This document shows positions 1-10,142 of a stretch of 64,000 bases of DNA, piece by piece. The stretch lies in NCBI GenBank assembly GCA_026874595.1, contig CM049314.1:61361300-61425299 (forward strand), given 5' to 3'. This DNA comes from Sipunculus nudus. Taxonomy: Eukaryota > Annelida > Sipuncula > Golfingiida > Sipunculidae. The notes below the pieces were generated by a model. That model worked only from the letters and a program-made list of their open reading frames with translations. It had not been told where the DNA came from and did not search any database. The stretch's first letter is position 1; each line of letters starts with the position of its first letter. The translations under genes were made by a program, and so were the position numbers.

Positions 1-793
1 GAAACCTATGGCGTAAGAGATAAGCAATTCCAGAAAGAGCCATATACCCAACAGCCCACACACAGCTGTAAACACTGTTAACACAAGACCTGTATTGTGG
101 ACCGACCAGCTCCATTGCGTACGTGAAACATATAACTAGTGCTCCGTTCAGAAACGCCGATAACAGAGAACGTATCAACAGGAATAAAATAAGATTTTCA
201 CAAAAGGGCAGTCCGATTCCAAAACCCACTGTTCCAGCCACCGTCACGAGCAGAACTTTACGTCTTCCAAACCGGTCTCCAAAGTAGCCTGCCAAAGGAA
301 CCCCCACAATCCATCCTACCACAAAAGCTGTAGCCACCATGGATTTCAGCCATGTTCTGTCACAAACTAAGTTATGCTCTGTTACAATAGAGTCATGGAC
401 ACCACTGACTCTATCATAATCCCAATTAGAGCACGAGATCTGGTTCCTCCCACTGAAAACGGTGCCATTTACAACAGCTTTAAGGATATCTCTCCATTGA
501 CCAGCAGTTGTATTAGCAGAATCCCATATGTACTTTTGACATTGACTGAACTGTCGTCTGCCATCCTGCACTGAGCTTGGGATAGACACAAGTTTCCATT
601 GGTCGTCAGTCATGTTGATCACGTGATTGTACTGCTGGTAGGTGCACCAATGATCAGGTGTTGCTGCGAAGAAGTCGTATCCCATGTTATAGATAACTGA
701 CGGCCATCTTACCAGGAGGATGAGCAATATTACAAGCACCTGGTACCGGCCCATCTGTCCCACATACTCCGTCAAAATATGGTTGAGCTCCAT
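1..793 (-). CDS. SLC22-like organic cation/carnitine transporter, 5' part, runs off the left edge
   Basis: Seen: from the ATG at 793-791 (context ACCATGG) the minus strand is open for 264 codons to the window edge. The N-terminal helix is followed by the SLC22-type block FFAATPDHWC, a long cysteine-bearing extracellular loop, and the MFS loop motif GYFGDRFGRRK between helices 2 and 3; the frame continues to about helix 5. Known: SLC22 proteins are 12-helix plasma-membrane carriers of organic cations, anions or carnitine, usually about 550 aa, so roughly half the protein is here. Odd: the loop reads SIPSSVQDGRRQFSQC without interruption, where the four plus-strand paralogues have an intron between SIPSK and IQDG. 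A plausible 5'-UTR splice acceptor (TTAATTCAG, minus strand) ends at 818. It faces away from copies A-D and is clearly more diverged from them than they are from each other. Substrate cannot be told. Confidence 0.88.
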   Translation of the reverse strand, partial: MELNHILTEYVGQMGRYQVLVILLILLVRWPSVIYNMGYDFFAATPDHWCTYQQYNHVINMTDDQWKLVSIPSSVQDGRRQFSQCQKYIWDSANTTAGQWRDILKAVVNGTVFSGRNQISCSNWDYDRVSGVHDSIVTEHNLVCDRTWLKSMVATAFVVGWIVGVPLAGYFGDRFGRRKVLLVTVAGTVGFGIGLPFCENLILFLLIRSLLSAFLNGALVICFTYAMELVGPQYRSCVNSVYSCVWAVGYMALSGIAYLLRHRF

Positions 794-817
794 GGTCCTA
801 GCGTCTTTATTTTAAAC

Positions 818-3176
818 CTGAATTAATGAAAAAATAACTTTGGTTATTTCTACGTATATATTGAAATATTATTGTAATTATCATAATTATCATTTTTATT
901 GGTAGTATGTAAATAATATGCAAATTTAGGTATTTTGTAAGTGTATATAACCTGGAAAATTATAGTTTTGGTATACTGCGTTGGAAGAAATTAACATTAA
1001 AATTATAAATAAAACTGTTTTGCTGCATATCAAGAAAACACATTGTTGCCCAGCATGGATAATTTTTCGCCCTGCACAAGGCGCGTGACCTCCAAGTAAC
1101 CTTCCACTCAAACGCTGTCAGAAATAGCAGGATTCTTCAGGTTTGGCAAGGTGCCAAACACCCAGGCAGTTTGCGCTAGATAAAGTAAAATCTTATTGGC
1201 TCTGCGTTTAAACATCTGCAGAACTGGTAGAAGAAATCTGATTGGCGTAGCATGTAAACAAACTTAGCTGCGCCCGTCGCAAGCTCGTGTAGCACGGCGA
1301 GAAAGGAAATATGCAGACAGTGGGGGGAGAACTGACCTCAGGCCACACCAAAAAGTCAGTACAGAGAGTGTTTTAAAAGTTGACGATTGCATCGTTTGTA
1401 TTCCAACGGGGTAGGAAAAAGTCTGTGCTACCAAGCGCTTTCCACTGCTGTGCAAAGTGACGGTACCTCGAAGAACATCCGCTCGTGCTGGTGATACCTG
1501 CAATTAGTCCGCCACGTCCTGACTCAATTTATCTGTGATATGGAGTCCGACCGTCTGGCGGTGAGAGTTCATCCTGCGGTACATGCATGGAGGGACCTGT
1601 AACATAAAATACAACTGCTTGTTGTGCGATAGAGAAGCAATCTTTTATTGATATACAGAAATAAACTTAAAATGTATCAAATGAAATCGATATATCACCT
1701 TTATGTGCGCCTGTAAATGTTTTTTATCCTTCAAACTGCCGGGGTTCAGTTGTTGCATGCGCAACAGGACACCAGCGGAAAAGGAATCCCATACAAATTA
1801 AGTGGGCAATCTATGCAAAAGGAGAATTCAGGGGGGCTTTTCCCAGGAATGCCAGTAGCGTGCACTAGAACAGACCATATTTTCATAAGCATCCTAGCCA
1901 TCATACATCGCGTGTTGTCAATGATGCTATTTTCCTATTGGCTGTTCCAACTTGAAGGCTCCAGCGGGCCGACGGAGACGAAGTTATATCTGACTTCATT
2001 CAGAGTAAGTGCCCATCCTTTATTACATACTGATCATTTATCAAAAGTTTTGGTCCCAACGGAGTCCAAGCATGTGTAACAATAATAATATGTGGGGTTT
2101 GACTGGTGTCCTCATGTTACACAAGGCATATACGTGTCTTAGGGGTTGCACGGATCCGTACAACCTTGGATAGTATAGACTCTCACCGCCAGAGGCTGCA
2201 GCGCTTGATCATTGTTTACTATATATGTCAGCGCTGCAAGACTGCAGCAAACCTGCAATGTGATTTGTTAAATATTACGCAGAAAGGATTCCACATTCCT
2301 GGTGGACGAACCTGACCGGCAACCGCGGTTTAATGCAGCGGGTAGTGTAGAGAATAGTTGAGCATAGCGTAACCGCTGCTTATGGAGCGTAGGATGATTC
2401 AGAAAGCTGAGATTCAGAGGTGGCTAGCTTAAGAAGAATATAACTCATGTAAGAAAGCTTGGAACTGAGCCGACGACCAATGCTAGAAGTTGATTTTTTT
2501 GATGTGAAGTAACCTTTATCATGTATTTTAACCTGTCCTACCATTTACTTTGCATTGAATCATAATTTAATACACACCCTCACACCTTCGAAGTTCGAAC
2601 TGTGGCTACTGACAACAGCTGAACCCAAGTTGTTTGATGACCTCTGACATAATGATTTAATTTTCACCTCAAACATGAGATGATAAGGATATGTGGATTG
2701 GACTGGTGGCAGCTGCCACGAGATGCTTTCACCCGGGTGGATCACTCCTAGAGCCTGATGAATCAAACATTATTTTGGAGATATAATGCCATACAATGAG
2801 AAAATAAACCGTGGGTCACTGTTGTTGGCTTCATCTTCGCAAGGTCCATATTTCGCGATTTTCGGCTTATTTCTTTGTTCACGAGGGTTCTATTTTCGTG
2901 TTCAGTAACTTAGCCATAGTATTACTTTCATCACATTGTTTATCTAATATCCGCGCTAAATCCTACGATTTGTCGAGGACCGGCAAGAACGAGCAGAAAT
3001 CCCTGTCTCCTATAGGGGATAAATTGGAAAATATAATATAATTTATAATGTAAATCGTTGATTTAAACATTACATAAAGCATATGATATCATATATAATA
3101 ATACTTTTTGCAAAAACATTTGTTACCATTTATAATATCAGTCTTTTGTCTTTCTGCATTCATTATTGAACCGGCT
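818..3176. other. Intergenic, upstream of the minus-strand SLC22-like gene
   Basis: No convincing gene. ATTGG (reverse CCAAT) motifs occur near 1195 and 1242, far upstream of the ATG, and could be promoter elements or chance. A 15-bp inverted repeat, TCTGGCGGTGAGAGT at 1554-1568 and its complement at 2179-2193, brackets about 610 bp and may mark an old transposon. Short open frames here look random. Confidence 0.4.
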
Positions 3177-3380
3177 TTTGTGGATCACGGTTAGAGCACA
3201 GGACTCAAAGTCGGGAGGTCACTTCACACTCAGCCGAGGCGGTGTGATTTTCACGGTCGGCCCCTATCAAGGGTGAGCGCTCTGCGGGTTTAATTGGAAG
3301 GCTGTGTCCAATAGCCGTGTATCACTCACAAACGAGTGCGTCTATGGGGGGTTCCTCCGTGTTTTGACCCAGCAATCGGG
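3177..3380 (+). mobile_element. Degenerate tRNA-derived SINE, plus strand
   Basis: The stretch starting near 3177 resembles a tRNA 5' half: a GTGG..TCA block followed by GGTTAGAGCAC, GGACTC and GAGGTC, as in the D-arm, anticodon stem and variable loop of a tRNA. The B box is mutated. A non-tRNA body follows and ends near the TA-rich segment at 3380, where it meets the opposite-strand SINE tail to tail. Function as a tRNA is unlikely because the arms no longer pair. Confidence 0.4.
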
Positions 3381-3389
3381 ATATATATA

Positions 3390-3632
3390 TAAACTTAATT
3401 TTTTTATATGGATTGTACAAATAGTTTTTATAACTAATCCAGGCACTCTCCATGGCTCCGGTGATGGCGTTCGGTAGTCTGCAGGGGTGGAGGAAACCGG
3501 AGTACCCGGAGAAAACCACCGGCCTTGGACGGGCAACCACAACCCACTCTCATAGCCACGCCGGGGATCGAACCCGGGTCGCCAGCGGAGCATGCCAAGC
3601 GTTTTACCACTCAGCTGTCCAGGCCCCCAGGA
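3390..3632 (-). mobile_element. tRNA-derived SINE, minus strand
   Basis: Read on the minus strand, the head GGACAGCTGAGTGG is an A-box-like block, followed at normal tRNA spacing by the B box GGTTCGATCCC (3564-3574). This is the internal RNA polymerase III promoter of a tRNA-derived SINE. Downstream is a body with a pyrimidine-rich block around 3486-3521 (TCTCCGGGTACTCCGG, then GTTTCCTCC), a type of conserved central block seen in animal SINEs. An AT-rich tail follows. Short open frames on both strands here are incidental. Confidence 0.72.
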
Positions 3633-3639
3633 TGATTAC

Positions 3640-5876
3640 ACACCCAGGACCCGCTGGAACGGTAGACACCGGGCCTGAGTGACACCAGGATACAAAAGTG
3701 ATTTGATAGGAAGCGAGTGCTTCCGCCATGTGTTGTAGTCCCAAACCGAAAATGGAACTCAGCGGATGTACATGCTTAGATTAAGAATTAGATGTGAGCA
3801 TTAAAAATATGAGACGGTTACCTCCACCAGAAATATTTTTTTTTAAGAAAAAAAGGGGGAGAACAATAGGCCAGCCAAAGTCTATATGTCTTGTAGGTTT
3901 GTATGCTTGCATGATTTACGATAACATATTAGCAATATATATGAGACAGTTACAGGCCATAAAAAGTCAGTGAATATCTATTCTGCGCTTGGGACTTTGA
4001 TATGATAGCTGTCATTATTAAAGAATACATCAATTTAGTACACCAATCTTGACATCAGTTTTGTATATGCATTTATTAGACCTTTTGTTTCTAAATACGC
4101 CATCGGTGTAGGTAGACATGTACTGAAGAAGGTTATGTTCTCCGGCATATACGTTGGATAAGAATTGGGCAAGGCAAATTACACAAGTACGTTTTTATTG
4201 TGGTAAAAACAAGTAATATTTTATTAATCTGGGCATATGAAATGTAAGCAGGTGGCGTTTGGTTGAACTGTAACAAATGTTGGTTTAAAATTTGATATTT
4301 GTCAAGTAGTTCCGGTCGTCCCACATGCCTGACTGGAAGAGGTTAGTTTTGAGTAGAAACGCCCTCTGTCAGAATTAGGGTGACGATATGTGGATAAGCG
4401 CTGCTAACAAATTGTTGCCATGCCAATAACCTTGCTTTATGCGGTACACTTTTCGAAATCTTACGAGTAAATTGTGGTTATAAACAAGGGCTGATCAAGA
4501 AATTTAAGACAACTGTAAAATATAAAAAACAACACGTCTGGATTTGCATATCAACGGTAGATACAAGTCAAAGGCTGCTTTATTTTGCGGCTCAGATCTA
4601 CGTTCGCTTGTAATTTGCACACAGAATTATGCAATTAACTGTCCGTGAACATTAGGTTAAAATCATGCATATAAATAACGAGCAATAAGTTATAAGATTA
4701 AATTTAAATACTTAATTAGCGGCTTATGTAAACTCTAGTGTACATGGCTGCATTGCATATGTATTAAAAGGCTTTAAAATACAAAAAGTGCTGCATTATA
4801 AATTGCCTGAAATGCTGCATGTTGTTATAAAACTACTGTGCGTGCATACCTGTGTAAACCTGGAGAAATATGAAACTCTCTTTGACCAGCAACCTCCTAG
4901 CTCTGCTTGTTGTAAATGAATTGGAACAATTGTATAACCACTATACCTGAAAGGTTTTTATAGGTAACGTATATAATTAAATGCAGTTATATAGACAGCT
5001 GCTTCACGTGTAACATACATACACGGCTGTGCATGTATATATGTGTGTGCGTGTGTGTGTGCGTGGTTAGGTTGATGTGTCATGCTTCCATTTTACCACA
5101 GTAATTACTTAATTAATTAATACTTTGTACTCACCAGCCGTCGCTCGGGCTTATGTCACGTTTCTGATCCGGATGTGTTTGCTAATCACGTTCGATTCCT
5201 AATATAAAGCAGTATTTAGCCTGCATATTCGTACACAAACACACATATATACATGTACAAACAGCTTATCTTCATCTGCCTGTCATGCCAGAAAAAAAAG
5301 AGTGCAACATACATTTTACCCGGTTTGCAGGCAGTTAATATATGTATATGGGGAAGAATATACTCCCAGGGCCCGCAGGGGCAGAAGTCACCGAGCGAGG
5401 ATTTAAAATGATAGGAAGCGCGTGCTACTGCCCTGCCATGTAGTCCGAAACCGGAATGAAATTCAGCAGATGAACATACTTAGTTAAGCTAGCATTATGT
5501 GGGGGGGGGGCCGAATATATGCACCTGCCCTCCACTCTCCGTCAGCCCACCGTTCAAGAAAAAAAAATCAGACGTGCTAGCAAATACGACCTTACTCTCA
5601 GCCAGCATCCACCCTGTCATTAAATTTTTAAGAATATTAAGCCCTGAATCAGCATTTAATGCTATTTTTTTTCAAAAATATTATGGTGAAAAGGTTTACA
5701 TGTCTGATATAGTTTTTAACCTCTGAAGGGTACATCAGTCATGCTGAATATTATAATTCTTTATGAATCAGTTTAAGAGTTAAATAAAAAATAGATCATA
5801 ATACATGAAAAATTGTACAAGGCTCTCCTTGTAAAATACAGTTATTTCAATGTATTTAAATGAATTTCAATGAATA

Positions 5877-5878
<2 letters not shown>
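3640..5878. other. Intergenic with dispersed repeat copies
   Basis: No gene seen. Two related decayed segments, about 3629-3810 and 5360-5490, share a block built on ATAGGAAGCG, then TGCCATGTGTTGTAGTCC-like and AAACCG sequence, so they are copies of one interspersed repeat. A (TG)n tract lies at 5040-5065 and a G run near 5502-5511. Confidence 0.5.
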
Positions 5879-5910
<32 letters not shown>

Positions 5911-5939
5911 CGTATATATGTATACGTATATATATATAC

Positions 5940-5996
<57 letters not shown>
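5877..5996. repeat. (TA)n microsatellite with TATACG interruptions
   Basis: About 120 bp of alternating TA broken by three or four CG steps. It gives long Tyr/Ile-repeat open frames on both strands, which are artefacts. Confidence 0.95.
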
Positions 5997-5998
<2 letters not shown>

Positions 5999-6878
5999 AC
6001 TGATTTTGTAGGGAAACAAAAAAAGATCTTATTTCTTGTGATTTCTTTTACTAAAAATATTTTAAAAAAATAAAAGTAAAAGAGTAGATTTCTACAAATT
6101 TGCATGTCTTAAATTACACCTGGGTGTAAAATTGGCTCTCCACAATTGCTGCAGTTGCTTAGATATGTAAACTGGGGCCATTCTCATCAAGGTTAATGAA
6201 CTCATTTGCTGAAATTGACAGGGCCAGGGGAACATATATATGGTAAGTCTCATAAATATGGCTCTAGATAAAGATTGAAATATATGTATAGCTTTACAAC
6301 ATTCTGCTTTCCTCAAGTAGAGCTTTGAAAACCAAGTGGTCAATGACTCTGTAGTATTTCTCCTAAAGACAAAATGAAACAACCCAGCAATTTCATTTTT
6401 TTAAATCACCGGATGACCGAAATCTCTGCCCGATTTTGGAATGGTTGCTAATGTTATGTATTTTGTCAACGAGGTAGCAGAAACCCACAAGACGTTCACT
6501 TGACTTACAACTTTAATACCCGACTAGCGGAACACAACTTGATGACGTAGCATACACATTCCGCTACGTATTACACATACAAACTGGTGTCGCATATATA
6601 TTAGTCTGCAGAACGATTAAACCTCGGAAATATTACGTTTAGTCATTATCATCTTTAAATAATTGCAAATACATGACAGTTGTCACTAAGCCAAAACGTA
6701 TACTGCCAGTCCGAGGGTTAAACGTGATGATTTAACGGCTATACAATCACGGCGAGTATTACCAAAAGGTTGCCCCTTTTTGTTTATTAACGTTTAGCTC
6801 CTTAGCAGGTCGTTATGACCTAAGTGCTATCGTATGAGTAACAGGAATATCCGGCCGGATAGGGCCACACAACTGTCT
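5997..6878. other. Intergenic; start of a dispersed module split by the transposon
   Basis: No gene seen. From about 6760 the sequence matches a module that resumes at 10134 and recurs at about 19800-20520. The transposon at 6888 was therefore inserted into a pre-existing repeat. Confidence 0.5.
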
Positions 6879-6887
6879 TACTCAGGC
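6879..6887 (+). repeat. Left target-site duplication of the MULE-like element
   Basis: TACTCAGGC immediately precedes the left inverted repeat and is repeated exactly at 10134-10142. Nine base pairs is the usual target duplication of Mutator-like transposons. Confidence 0.9.
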
Positions 6888-7576
6888 GGGTGTATCTAAA
6901 ACCCGGAGATCTCCGGCCGGAGATCAAAATAAAACCCGGAGATCGCGATATCTTAATTAATAATGCAGCAATTGGTATTAAACGTTCCCCTTGACACTTC
7001 TAAATGACATCCGCATCGAATATGATACTTAATTTGCAAGTGCACAAGGTATTTATTCAGTTATCCACGCAAACCTCACCCGGAGACGACCCAGAGATCG
7101 TCCGGAGACCGCCATCTTGCCCGGAGATCCGCCAGTGCTTCCCACTGATTCCCACTCGCCACAACAGATGCCGCCACATACATGTCTGACTTCCCCGCTC
7201 TGATATGTTAAATCGTTTACGAGTCGAATTGATTGGAACTGTCACTAAAATACGTATATTGTTTGAAAAACTGTTTAATAAACTAATCATATATTCTGTT
7301 TACCAATTTTCTATTTCTGAAAACTCTTGAATGTTTGTAATATGTTTATAACTAATTATATTTTCTTGCATATTATACAGAATATTTTCTTTTAGTATAA
7401 ATTTTATTGTAAAATATGTGATAATATACAAAATAGTTTAATTTGATATTTACATATAGAAGTTATCGTAACCTCAACTATCCTTAATTTTTTAATGGTA
7501 TAAAGGGTATGCATTAAATATGGAAATATAGAAATTTTAAAACATATAAAATAGTATGTCAAATATGTGGTTTACT
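6888..7576 (+). repeat. Left terminal inverted repeat of the MULE-like element
   Basis: Pairs with 9441-10133 over essentially its whole length with scattered differences. Near the tip are repeated CCGGAGATC motifs (6903, 6917, 6936) and the 18-nt palindrome GATCTCCGGCCGGAGATC (6908-6925); a second cluster of CCGGAGA motifs lies at 7079-7133. These are plausible transposase-binding sites. Confidence 0.92.
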
Positions 7577-8900
7577 GCATTCCAGCTCCTGGAAAACAAC
7601 GGTGTTAGAGTAGTATCTTGGAATCCGATTATTTCTGGATATTGTTTTTGTAAAATTATTTGCGCAGCACGGATATGCTTATCAGAAAGCCAAGAATCGT
7701 TTTCTATTTCTCTTTTGTTTTGAACTGTTAGTCCGAATTCATGCAGCCAATACCTCGCTCGGCACGTCTCCTTTTCTGGCGAATAATGTACTAAAATTAG
7801 CGATATCGGATTTGCCTTTCTCTTTTTAACTGAAACGTTGTTTTCTAATGTCGGCAATTTATTTCGTTTTAGCGAGAGTCGATTTCTTTTTTTGTTGGTG
7901 TTATATCTTCGGGGATTACTTTACAAATTTTGCTTAGCGGGCGATTATACATTCGTCAGAGGTCTCACAATGTTCCTGGGTTATTTTATTTGTGGTCTGT
8001 TTTGGTGTAGAGGACGCACTTATTTCAAAAGATTGTGTATCGATAATGCTTTCCGGCATCCCTACTGGACTACAATTAGGAGCTGGAAGCAAGGATGAAC
8101 TGTCGTCTTTACTTTTTTCTTTACTGTTACTATTACTCTCGCCAAAATCAAGTCTAATTCTCACTCGTTTCCGTTCTGAATTTTTCAAAATTGATTTCGG
8201 TGTGTTTTTAACTGTAACATTATTTAATGGGGTTTTGGCCGGGGTAGCTTGTGTCTTAATTTTATCAACAGTACCCTGTTTAGTCTTCTTTTGTTTCGAA
8301 ACGGGAACCGGGTCATCTATCTCGGGAGACTGCATGCAGAGATCTATATGTAGTCGAGGTTTTCATGAAAACATCGGTATCGGGAGCAGCTTAAAATCGT
8401 ACATGAAATCTGATTTTCTCGGCTGTTTTCTACCCGTTTTTCTAGCCACCCTTTTCTTACTACGCCGAGACATTAGTGAAACATTTAGTTTGCGTTTTTG
8501 ATCGATTACATCCATACCTATAGATTTCCTGGCTGCAAGAATATGGTAGCAAATATTTGTTGCTGCACACTGACATTTTTCTTTTGGAAACGGAGTTACC
8601 GCATTTTTATTGTCATTGTTGCCCTCCACAATGAAAGTACCAAATTTCGCAATTAATTCTATTTTCCCGTTATTGATTATATCTTGTGCCCTTTCAATTT
8701 GTGTCAGGTTCTTTCTCATGAATTCCGAATTTATGTTTTCCTCTTTTTTATCTCCGCATCATGCAACAAATCAGATTGAAGTGACAGGGGATCAGACATG
8801 AACTGGTTTATATTGTTTTTTACCTTTTCAACTATTAGTTCCGGGCGCAAGTATCCTTGGGGAATGGTTGATCCTCAGGGTTTTCTAATAAATGCATATA
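7537..8900 (-). pseudogene. Broken transposon gene: SWIM zinc finger, basic linker, Ulp1-like start
   Basis: Reading leftwards on the minus strand: a segment with GYLRPELIVEKVKNNINQF (about 8860-8790); a 1-nt frameshift near 8745; then a frame from 8719 with the SWIM signature CQCAATNICYH (8543-8575), matching C-x-C-x(n)-C-x-H. An in-frame TGA at 8365-8363 interrupts it. The same frame continues as a Lys/Ser/Thr-rich linker to a stop at 7934. After another frame change, a segment with LSDKHIRAAQIILQKQYP and GFQ resembles the leader that precedes Ulp1-type cysteine protease domains in invertebrate SWIM proteins. The frame then runs into the left TIR at 7576, so the protease catalytic residues are absent. 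Known: SWIM fingers bind DNA or protein in MULE transposases. Not functional as it stands. Confidence 0.68.
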
Positions 8901-9440
8901 TTCTGACTTTAAATGATAGGAACCTAAATTACAATAACCCCGCAAAATTTCTTTCAGATAATAATTTTGAAGATAATAAAAGTGGGCCATACGATCAAAG
9001 GATATTAGGATTACAGTATTTCAAATAGCTACAAGGGATTAATTACCCTGCCGAGGTGTATTGGTCATCACTGTCCGTACATAAACAATATTACTCCATA
9101 AATGAATTCGTTTGTCTTCAACTGTGCGCAACAGAAATTAATGAGTTTAATTAGTTTATTATTTAATATGGCCAAATTGGCCATGCTTCTGGATGAGCCA
9201 CACCGTTAATGAGGTTTGCCCGTAATAACTGTGTACACACCAGCACCTGCCTGAAAGCCCAGGCGCGCCGGGAAGTGAATCCATAATTTAGTAATCAATT
9301 AACTTTGATGGGGGTATCCTCGCGCTGCCCTTTTTTATAATTATATTTAAAACCCGTTAAAATCTGGTCTTAGTGCCGAATAAGTAAACCACACTTTTGA
9401 CATAGTTTTTATGTTTTTTAATTTCGATATTTCACTATTA

Positions 9441-10133
9441 AGTAAACCACATATTTGACATACTATTTTATATGTTTTATATTCCTATATATTTCCATAT
9501 TTAATGCATACCCATTATACCATTAAAAAATTAAGGATAGTTGAGGTTACGATAATTTCTGTATGTAAATATTAAATTAAACTATTTTATATGTTATCAC
9601 ATATTTTACTATAAAATTCATACTAAAAGAAAATATTCTGTACAATATGCAAGAAAATATAATCAGTTATAAACATATTATAAACATTCAAGAGTTTTCA
9701 GAAATAGAAAATTGGTAAACAGAATATATGATTAGTTTATTAAACAGTTTTTCAAACCATATACGTATTTTAGTGACAGTTCCAATCAATTAGACTCGTA
9801 AACGATATAACATATCAGAGCGGGGAAGTCAGACATGTATGTGGCGGCATCTGTTGTGGCGAGTGGGAATCAGTGGGAAGCACTCATTGGCGGATCTCCG
9901 GGCAAGATGGCGGTCTCCGGACGATCTCCGGGTCGTCTCCGGGTGAGGTTTCCGTGGATAACTGAATAAATACCTAGTGCACTTGCAAATTAAGTATCAT
10001 ATTCGATGCGGATGTCATTTAGAAGTGTCAAGGGGAACGATTAATACTAATTGCTGCCTTATTAATTAAGATATCGCGATCTCCGGGTTTATTTTGATCT
10101 CCGGCCGGAGATCTCCGGGTTTTAGATACACCC
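9441..10133 (-). repeat. Right terminal inverted repeat of the MULE-like element
   Basis: Inverted copy of 6888-7576 with the same CCGGAGATC motif clusters. Just inside it, at about 9385, a short block starting AAGTAAACCACAC is a partial direct copy of the TIR inner end, which suggests a slip during the internal rearrangement. Confidence 0.92.
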
Positions 10134-10142
10134 TACTCAGGC
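10134..10142 (+). repeat. Right target-site duplication of the MULE-like element
   Basis: TACTCAGGC, identical to 6879-6887. Removing 6888-10142 restores a continuous module resembling 19900-20000. Confidence 0.9.

Larger units (their letters stand above)
6888..10133. mobile_element. Complete Mutator-like (MULE-type) DNA transposon with long TIRs
   Basis: Seen: 3,246 bp bounded by inverted repeats of about 690 bp (6888-7576 and 9441-10133), both starting GGGTGTATCTAAAACCC, and by a perfect 9-bp duplication TACTCAGGC. The interior carries a broken minus-strand gene with a SWIM zinc finger and a Ulp1-like start. Known: long TIRs, 9-11 bp duplications and SWIM fingers are typical of MULE elements; Ulp1-like modules occur in several. 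Inferred: the catalytic DDE part is missing, so this copy is non-autonomous. It lies within an older repeat whose related, uninterrupted copy is at about 19800-20520. A hAT or P element (8-bp duplication) fits the ends less well. Confidence 0.82.

Noticed and set aside
3181-3240. A functional tRNA gene
   Set aside because: The D and anticodon arms look tRNA-like, but the B box and T arm are degraded and a SINE body follows.
5842-6105. Open frames of Tyr/Ile repeats on both strands, also at 12776, 19210 and 39753
   Set aside because: They are translations of (TA)n microsatellites; the true start of copy D is the shared MEGN start at 39885.
8798-9028. Plus-strand gene inside the transposon (76-codon frame)
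   Set aside because: It is antisense to the SWIM-bearing frame and shows no motif of its own.
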